64,000 nucleotides of DNA, from the NCBI GenBank assembly GCA_963976435.1, contig CAXBKQ010000015.1, positions 36,781-100,780 of the forward strand, in the 5' to 3' direction. Source of the DNA: CAKZNE01 sp963976435. Lineage in GTDB: Bacteria > Bacteroidota > Bacteroidia > Flavobacteriales > Schleiferiaceae. Positions 59,380 through 64,000 of this stretch are shown piece by piece. The notes under the pieces were generated by a model. That model saw only the letters and a program-made list of their open reading frames with translations. It was not told where the DNA came from and did not search any database. How positions within the stretch are numbered: position 1 is the stretch's first letter; every line of letters begins with the position of its first letter. The position numbers and the translations under genes are program-made.

Positions 59380-60255
59380 TTATTTAAGAACTGGGCTTAG
59401 GATATACCCTTCTTTTTGAAGCAATTCTATTAATCCTTTTTCTCCTGGAAGATGAAGTGCTCCTACAGCGATGAAGGCATTTCCTTCCGACAAAATGGGT
59501 TTTAGGATTTCTATCCAACGTAGATTTCTGTCGTCTAACAATACATCCAAATCTCCAGAAGCTTCTTCCAAGTTTTTAGCTTCTTCATACATGGTTTTTA
59601 AATCTTCATCCAAATAGGATTGGATAACAGATTTTGTCATTTTCACTACGGCTTCTTTATCCTTGGCCATTTCCACTAAATCCTCAATTTGCTCTTCCAA
59701 ACTTTTGCTATTAAACAGTATTTCGGCTTGCTCCGCTGAAGATTCCAATGAATATACCTTCTTTCCTGATTTTTTACCCTGATGAGCAAAATATTGGTCT
59801 ATGGCTTGTCCCCCATAATTTAATTTTTCAGGAGTATATTTTTGGGCCAAAGCCAAGGAATACATTATGGAAATAAACACAGGTTTAAATTGATCTAATT
59901 GAGCTAGATCTGCGCCTAGGGAAGGTTCTAATTCTGTTTTCACCAAGGAGTAGTCGGCACTATCCATCATTCCTTTTAGGGACTTCCCCATCATCATTCC
60001 CTTCAAAGCTACGGCCATCATTTGTGAGGAGTCGATTTCAGTTTCTACAACAATTGAACTCGCAGCGCTATAAGCAGATTGTACTTTTAAATGCTCTTTT
60101 AAATAATCTGAACCTATAATATGATAGGTGCCAAATAAATAGGATTGAGTTTTTCCATCTGGACTACTAATTTTCCATAAAAGCGAATTTTCCTGTGCAA
60201 AGGCAGAAGCTGTAAATACTAATACAAAGCCTAAAAATGCCATTAATCTTTTCAT
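59380..60255 (-). CDS. TraB/GumN family protein
   Basis: This 291-residue protein has a signal peptide (ASAFAQ). TraB/GumN motifs are visible: LLWKISSPDGKTQSYLFGTYHIIG near the N-terminus, VVETEID, a central SLESSAEQAEILF and the C-terminal FIAVGALHLPGEKGLIELLQKEGY. The glutamate and the two GxxH histidines are the proposed metalloprotease-type active residues. It is the first gene of the ECF sigma operon, with its own promoter at 60320-60351. Confidence 0.85.
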   Translation of the reverse strand: MKRLMAFLGFVLVFTASAFAQENSLLWKISSPDGKTQSYLFGTYHIIGSDYLKEHLKVQSAYSAASSIVVETEIDSSQMMAVALKGMMMGKSLKGMMDSADYSLVKTELEPSLGADLAQLDQFKPVFISIMYSLALAQKYTPEKLNYGGQAIDQYFAHQGKKSGKKVYSLESSAEQAEILFNSKSLEEQIEDLVEMAKDKEAVVKMTKSVIQSYLDEDLKTMYEEAKNLEEASGDLDVLLDDRNLRWIEILKPILSEGNAFIAVGALHLPGEKGLIELLQKEGYILSPVLK

Positions 60256-60319
60256 AGTTGTTTATTTTTTTGATTATGCCCTATTAGTAGTACGAGGAAG
60301 CGTAAAATTACAAGCTAGG

Positions 60320-60351
60320 CAAAAATAATTTGTAAACAACTGAAAATCAAA
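60320..60351 (-). promoter_or_regulatory. Promoter of the TraB-sigma operon
   Basis: On the minus strand, TTTG (60348-60351) and TATTTTTG (60320-60327) are spaced by 20 bases. The leader before the TraB ATG is about 60 bases. Confidence 0.6.
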
Positions 60352-60360
60352 TAGAAAAAT

Positions 60361-61542
60361 TTACATCCACTGCTTCCAACTTTTCACCATGGTCTGGTGC
60401 GACCAATTTTTAAAAGCCGCCAAATTGGATAAACTTATCACATTGTTCAGTACAAATGGATATTTCAAGGTTTTTTGAAGACCATATCCTACTTTAATCT
60501 CCGAACTATAATATTTATAAATATGATGGTGATAGGGCATCAAATTATAATCGCCAGTTTTTAAGGCATTTTCTATATGTTCGGCTGCCAATCTCCCGCT
60601 TACCATTCCTGGCCCAATTCCCTTTCCGGTAAAAGGCTCAATCATTCCTGCGGCATCTCCGATTAATGCATACCTATCTCCAGCTACCAACCTTTTAGAA
60701 GTAGCGGTAGGTAAGCCCCAACCTCTAGTATTTTCTAGGGCTTCTGCATTTTCAAACATTTCAGAAACCACAGGATGATTTTCTATAATATCTGATAGCA
60801 AAGTTTTTAAATTCGCCTTTCTATTTGATATGGCCGTGCTAGTCATTCCCAACCCTACATTCGCTTCTCCATTGGGAAGAGGAAATGCCCAAAAATATCC
60901 GGGTAACAAGTTTTTATCGTAGAAAAATTCTAAATGACGGTTTTCATGAAAACCTTTAACCCCTTTATAATAAACTCTTAATGCACCTATAAGATGCTCC
61001 TTTTCTCTATAGTGATCCAATCCTAAAAAGCGAGTTACAATAGGCTTTTCACCTTCGGCTCCAATTATAATTTTACAACTAACTGTTGATTCACCATCCT
61101 TTTTCTTATAGGTCAGTTCTATTTTATCGGAGCTACGATTTATTCCCGTAACCTTTGATTCGCTAAGAAATGTACAATAGTTTGGGTTTAATTTTGAAAC
61201 TAAATAATTATCCAGTTCCAATCGTTTTGCTGTAAAAAAGGGTGCATAGGGGAAGCCCGCATCTTTAAAATCATATCGGATTTGTTTACCCTTTGGAGAG
61301 TGGAAGGCAAATCCCCAACAGGGATCCATTTCAGAGTGCTCTAAAAAATCTTCTAACATGCCATTACCCATTCTTTTGAGGCTGTTCATTACATCTACTG
61401 TAATGCCATCTCCACAGATTTTATCACGTGGAAATTTAGCTTTGTCCAGTAAAACATGAGGGATCTTTTTATTGCTTAAAAAAATGGAAAGTGAAGCTCC
61501 TGCAGGACCAGCACCAACAATACAAACTTCTGTATCGGTCAT
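60361..61542 (-). CDS. Geranylgeranyl-reductase-like FAD-dependent oxidoreductase
   Basis: I start at the ATG at 61540-61542 (MTDTEVCIVGAGPAGAS); a TTG frame extension overlapping the upstream gene is less likely. The 393-residue protein has the FAD dinucleotide motif GAGPAG (10-15), then KAKFPRDKICGDGI, and the second FAD motif GDAAGMIEPFTGKGIGPGMVSGRLAAEHI. This is the geranylgeranyl reductase/digeranylglycerophospholipid reductase-like group, which reduces isoprenoid double bonds or hydroxylates aromatics. The substrate is unknown. It follows the CRP-domain gene by 38 bases and probably shares its promoter with the FNR-type site. Confidence 0.82.
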   Translation of the reverse strand: MTDTEVCIVGAGPAGASLSIFLSNKKIPHVLLDKAKFPRDKICGDGITVDVMNSLKRMGNGMLEDFLEHSEMDPCWGFAFHSPKGKQIRYDFKDAGFPYAPFFTAKRLELDNYLVSKLNPNYCTFLSESKVTGINRSSDKIELTYKKKDGESTVSCKIIIGAEGEKPIVTRFLGLDHYREKEHLIGALRVYYKGVKGFHENRHLEFFYDKNLLPGYFWAFPLPNGEANVGLGMTSTAISNRKANLKTLLSDIIENHPVVSEMFENAEALENTRGWGLPTATSKRLVAGDRYALIGDAAGMIEPFTGKGIGPGMVSGRLAAEHIENALKTGDYNLMPYHHHIYKYYSSEIKVGYGLQKTLKYPFVLNNVISLSNLAAFKNWSHQTMVKSWKQWM

Positions 61543-61580
61543 GGATAAAAATTCAAAAGAAAGTGTGAAAATACTACAAA

Positions 61581-62021
61581 TCAAGCAACGGCATCACTAC
61601 TTAAATTGTTCTTTATTTCAATTAGCTGATTTAGATGTTTTTGCAGCATAAATGACGAGAGATCATGTCTTTTTAAGAAAATATTATTGTAACATCTACG
61701 ATCAATGAATAGGGTTTCTACCTTTTCAACTATGGTTTTGATATTAAAATCATGGGGGTGGAAGGAAGCAAAATTGTCCATACCCACAAAACTTCCTTCA
61801 CCAATCTGGAAAGAATGAATAGGAGATATTTCAAATTTTACAGCCCCTTCTAAAATCCAGTAAAAGCCCTTTGGAGAATCGCCTTTCCTGAATAGGTATT
61901 CATTTTCATTTTCAAAAGTTATGGAGCTACAGCAATAGGATAAATCCGAAATAAGCTCATCACCTATCGGAAAAGGAAGAAAGGCTTCCATTCGACTTTT
62001 TATCATTTCCATGCTCAGCAT
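61581..62021 (-). CDS. Cyclic-nucleotide-binding-type (CRP) domain protein without HTH
   Basis: The 146-residue protein covers only the CRP/FNR sensor fold: EYLFRKGDSPKGFYWILEGAVKFEI, IGEGSFVGMDNFA and a C-terminal dimerisation-type helix. The frame ends at residue 146 where an HTH would be expected, with no sign of a frameshift. Several ATGs lie at the start (codons 1, 4 and 6). The first is 4 bases from a -7 box (62026-62033), suggesting a leaderless message. Whether it still binds a ligand is unknown. An FNR-like palindrome is upstream. Confidence 0.78.
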   Translation of the reverse strand: MLSMEMIKSRMEAFLPFPIGDELISDLSYCCSSITFENENEYLFRKGDSPKGFYWILEGAVKFEISPIHSFQIGEGSFVGMDNFASFHPHDFNIKTIVEKVETLFIDRRCYNNIFLKRHDLSSFMLQKHLNQLIEIKNNLSSDAVA

Positions 62022-62025
62022 TAGG

Positions 62026-62033
62026 CAAATGTA
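62026..62033 (-). promoter_or_regulatory. -7 element of the CRP-domain gene (leaderless-type)
   Basis: TACATTTG on the minus strand is followed by CCTA and then the ATG: a 4-base gap, the same as at trmB and the FNR-like gene. Confidence 0.55.
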
Positions 62034-62055
62034 TTTTTCTCACATTGCCTAGAAA

Positions 62056-62069
62056 ATGACTTTTATCAG
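62056..62069 (-). promoter_or_regulatory. FNR-like site upstream of the CRP-domain gene
   Basis: On the plus strand ATGAC-TTTT-ATCAG resembles the FNR consensus TTGAT-N4-ATCAA with one core mismatch. It is centred about 41 bases upstream of the predicted start, the class II activator position. Confidence 0.45.
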
Positions 62070-62096
62070 CCTTTGTAAATTAAAATGTTAAAACTA

Positions 62097-62810
62097 CTAG
62101 TCATAAACAGCAGCAATTTGACGAAGTTTAGCGGCATCTAAAATTTTAATTTTTCGCCCTTTGGTTTCCACAAGCCCCTCTTCTTTAAGTTCAGAAATCA
62201 ATCGAATTGCAGACTCTGTAGCTGTTCCCACCATATTTGCTATTTCTTCGCGGGTAAGAGAAATATCAAGATAATCATCTTTGGTTCCAAATGTGGCCCT
62301 TAAAATCAATAATATTTCAGCAAGCCTTTCCTTAACTGTTTTTTGAGCAAGACTGGTAATAATTTTTCCAGTTTCTCCCAGTTCATGACATGCTTTTTCC
62401 AAAATATTTAGAGAAAACTTCGGGTTTTTCCTTATCACTTCAAAAAATGAAGATTTGGGAATATAACAGGCATGGGTGTCATCTAGGGCAGATATAGAGG
62501 CCGAAATAGTTTCGTCACTCAAAATGGAGCGATAGCCTAAAAGGTCCCCTCTGGTCATAAAACGAATGATCTGCTCCTTCCCTTCTCCACCAAGTTTATA
62601 CATCTTGGCTTTTCCACTATGCAGGCAATAAACCCCCTGGGGTCTTGCTCCTTCGTGCATAATAACCTGCCCCTTTTTAAATGAAACACAGGTTTTCATC
62701 TTGCTAAATTGATCCAAATCCTCCTCGCCAAGATTTTTAAATGCACTTAACTGCCTGTGTTCGCACAATTTGCAATGATGGGGAACTATAGTAAGTGGAT
62801 CTTTTGCCAT
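62097..62810 (-). CDS. FNR/CRP-family transcriptional regulator
   Basis: This 237-residue regulator has an N-terminal CxxC (Cys13, Cys16; HHCKLCEH) plus Cys41, Cys62 and Cys115, enough for an FNR-like [4Fe-4S] cluster. A cyclic-nucleotide-type beta-roll follows (KGQVIMHEGARPQGVYCLHSGKAKMYKL). The C-terminal winged helix reads TREEIANMVGTATESAIRLISELKEEGLVETKGRKIKI. The E..SR-type recognition residues of FNR are here E-S-A-I-R. Divergent CcoI/FixI and an FNR palindrome support an oxygen/redox role. Cluster ligation is inferred. Confidence 0.85.
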   Translation of the reverse strand: MAKDPLTIVPHHCKLCEHRQLSAFKNLGEEDLDQFSKMKTCVSFKKGQVIMHEGARPQGVYCLHSGKAKMYKLGGEGKEQIIRFMTRGDLLGYRSILSDETISASISALDDTHACYIPKSSFFEVIRKNPKFSLNILEKACHELGETGKIITSLAQKTVKERLAEILLILRATFGTKDDYLDISLTREEIANMVGTATESAIRLISELKEEGLVETKGRKIKILDAAKLRQIAAVYD

Positions 62811-62814
62811 ATAT

Positions 62815-62822
62815 CAAAAATA
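62815..62822 (-). promoter_or_regulatory. -7 element of the FNR-like gene (leaderless-type)
   Basis: TATTTTTG on the minus strand is followed by ATAT and then the ATG (4-base gap). It abuts the FNR palindrome, consistent with self-repression. Confidence 0.55.
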
Positions 62823-62835
62823 TGATAAATATCAT
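62822..62835. promoter_or_regulatory. FNR-type palindrome in the fnr-like/ccoI divergent region
   Basis: ATGAT-AAAT-ATCAT matches the FNR core TGAT-N4-ATCA with mirrored outer bases. It overlaps the FNR-like gene's promoter. Its centre is 41.5 bases upstream of the ccoI GTG, which would be +1 if that mRNA is leaderless. Confidence 0.65.
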
Positions 62836-62869
62836 TTTCTAAGCCTAATTTGGGATAGACTTTTACCAT

Positions 62870-64000
62870 GTGAATAAAAAACCCCAAACATTATCTGAAT
62901 GTAGCCATTGTCAGCAAGAGTTCAAAGGAAAAGTTTATTCTGATGATTTAGGAAATAATTTTTGTTGCTTTGGCTGCAAGGTCGTTTTTGAACTTATTGA
63001 AGGACAGCAGGAAATAATAATCAGCAAAGACCTCAACACTTCAAGCTATTCCTACCTCGATAATCCAGAAATAAAGTCCAAACTATTGACCTTTCAGAAT
63101 GGAACAATCGAAAAAATAAATGTCCATTTACCGCAAATCCATTGTTCTAGCTGTATTTTTTTATTGGAGAATTTATTTGAAATACATGAGGGGGTATTAC
63201 AGGTGAATATACATTTCAGTAGAAAGCGTGCTGAAATATTATTTGATTCCTCCAAAATTCCCCTTTCTCACCTTGCCGCCTTACTTAAACATATTGGCTA
63301 TCCACCGAATTTTGAGGAACAGCAAAATGAAGAAGACTCTTCTAGCAAAAAGGCAAAATCAAAATTATTATATCAATTGGGTATTGCCGGTTTTTTCTTT
63401 GGTAACACTATGTTGCTGGCATTACCAGAATACCTTCAATCCTCAATTCTTTACGATAGAGGGTTATTATACTTTTTTAGATACCTGATGTTGGTATTTA
63501 GTTTTCCCGTTTTAATTTATTCCGCGAGGGATTATTTTACCAACTCTATAGCTTCGCTAAGAGCCGGAGTACTTTCCATAGACCTCCCTATATCGGTAGG
63601 TATAAGCGCCCTTTTTGCCCAAAGTAGTTTTGAGGTAATAAGCGGAACCGGACCGGGGTATTTTGATAGTTTATGTGGCTTGATATTTTTCCTTTTACTT
63701 GGGAAATGGTATCAGCAAAAAACCTATGAGAATTTTTCTTTCGATAAGGATTATAAATCATTTTTACCTCTAGCGGCAACCGTCATTAAGGATAAAGAGG
63801 AATTCATTGTTCCAATAGAAAAATTAAAAAAAGGGGATCATATTATTGTAAGAAAAGGGGAGCTAATCCCTTGTGATGGGATTTTAATATCCGAAGATTC
63901 CTTAATCGACTATAGTTATATAACAGGAGAATCTCAAGCAGTAAACAAGGAAAGGAAAGAGCAACTATATGCTGGTGGAAAAATGATTTATAATCCTTAT
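62870..64000 (+). CDS. ccoI: CcoI/FixI-type copper P-type ATPase, partial
   Basis: The gene starts with GTG and runs off the right edge; 377 codons are seen. The N-terminus is a cysteine-rich zinc-ribbon-like domain (Cys11, Cys14, Cys32, Cys33, Cys36) typical of CcoI/FixI. An HMA-like fold with CSSC (92-95) comes next. Several membrane helices and the actuator domain follow, with TGES at 352-355. The CPC and DKTGT motifs lie beyond the window. CcoI delivers copper for cbb3-type cytochrome oxidase assembly. Together with the FNR-like regulator this suggests that a ccoNOP cluster follows to the right. Confidence 0.88.
   Translation, partial: MNKKPQTLSECSHCQQEFKGKVYSDDLGNNFCCFGCKVVFELIEGQQEIIISKDLNTSSYSYLDNPEIKSKLLTFQNGTIEKINVHLPQIHCSSCIFLLENLFEIHEGVLQVNIHFSRKRAEILFDSSKIPLSHLAALLKHIGYPPNFEEQQNEEDSSSKKAKSKLLYQLGIAGFFFGNTMLLALPEYLQSSILYDRGLLYFFRYLMLVFSFPVLIYSARDYFTNSIASLRAGVLSIDLPISVGISALFAQSSFEVISGTGPGYFDSLCGLIFFLLLGKWYQQKTYENFSFDKDYKSFLPLAATVIKDKEEFIVPIEKLKKGDHIIVRKGELIPCDGILISEDSLIDYSYITGESQAVNKERKEQLYAGGKMIYNPY

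Overview
The window reads as one piece of a Bacteroidota chromosome, most likely Flavobacteriia-like. It is AT-rich. At least five secreted proteins end in type IX secretion (T9SS) sorting domains. It carries a LruC-domain lipoprotein, an ExbB/ExbD/ExbD cluster and a DUF4296 lipoprotein beside dihydroorotase. Its promoters follow the Bacteroidota pattern TTTG-N(16-20)-TAnnTTTG, and strong Shine-Dalgarno sequences are scarce. TTG and GTG start codons are frequent. No phage, transposase, integrase or CRISPR array was seen.

Layout. 1-7.4 kb: a trypsin-like protease cut by the window edge, an operon of sensor kinase, hemW and a cyclase-family hydrolase, then a dolichol-phosphate-mannose-synthase-like glycosyltransferase, pyrC, a DUF4296 lipoprotein and an SDR epimerase. 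7.5-24.3 kb: a surface and secreted-protein region with T9SS cargo (one 1671 residues long with 14 Ig-like repeats), tyrS, a LruC lipoprotein, a NarL-type two-component pair and a LuxE-like protein. 24.3-40.7 kb: a chromate transporter, then what looks like a phosphate-starvation cluster. That cluster has a Na/Pi cotransporter, a phosphate-selective-type porin, a 1608-residue T9SS protein with a cupredoxin domain, a TonB-dependent receptor, a beta-helix lipoprotein and a PhoB/PhoR-like pair. A shared motif in the intergenic regions ties the cluster together.

40.6-47.9 kb: housekeeping genes (trmB, an alkyltransferase-like protein, rsmI, frr, pyrH). After them comes a 2.7-kb islet with two T9SS genes, flanked by a tRNA-Ser gene and a decayed copy of that tRNA's 3' end and terminator. 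48-51.2 kb: the TonB energising operon plus an orphan third ExbD. 51.2-60.3 kb: a CPBP protease, dus, a TPR protein, a LolC-type permease, rbfA, an alpha/beta-hydrolase-OsmC fusion, and an ECF sigma operon containing a 59-residue membrane protein. 60.4-64 kb: an FNR-type oxygen/redox block. It has an FNR-like regulator, a CRP-domain protein with no DNA-binding domain, a geranylgeranyl-reductase-like flavoprotein, and the first part of a CcoI/FixI copper ATPase, with FNR-type palindromes at the promoters.

The most noteworthy signals are the Pho-cluster motif and giant cupredoxin/OB-repeat protein, the tRNA-flanked islet, a TyrRS whose HIGH motif reads GVGN, three promoters placed for leaderless transcripts with identical spacing, and the FNR sites centred about 41 bases upstream of two of the gene starts. 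All functional statements rest on reading the sequence and on family knowledge; no database search was run.
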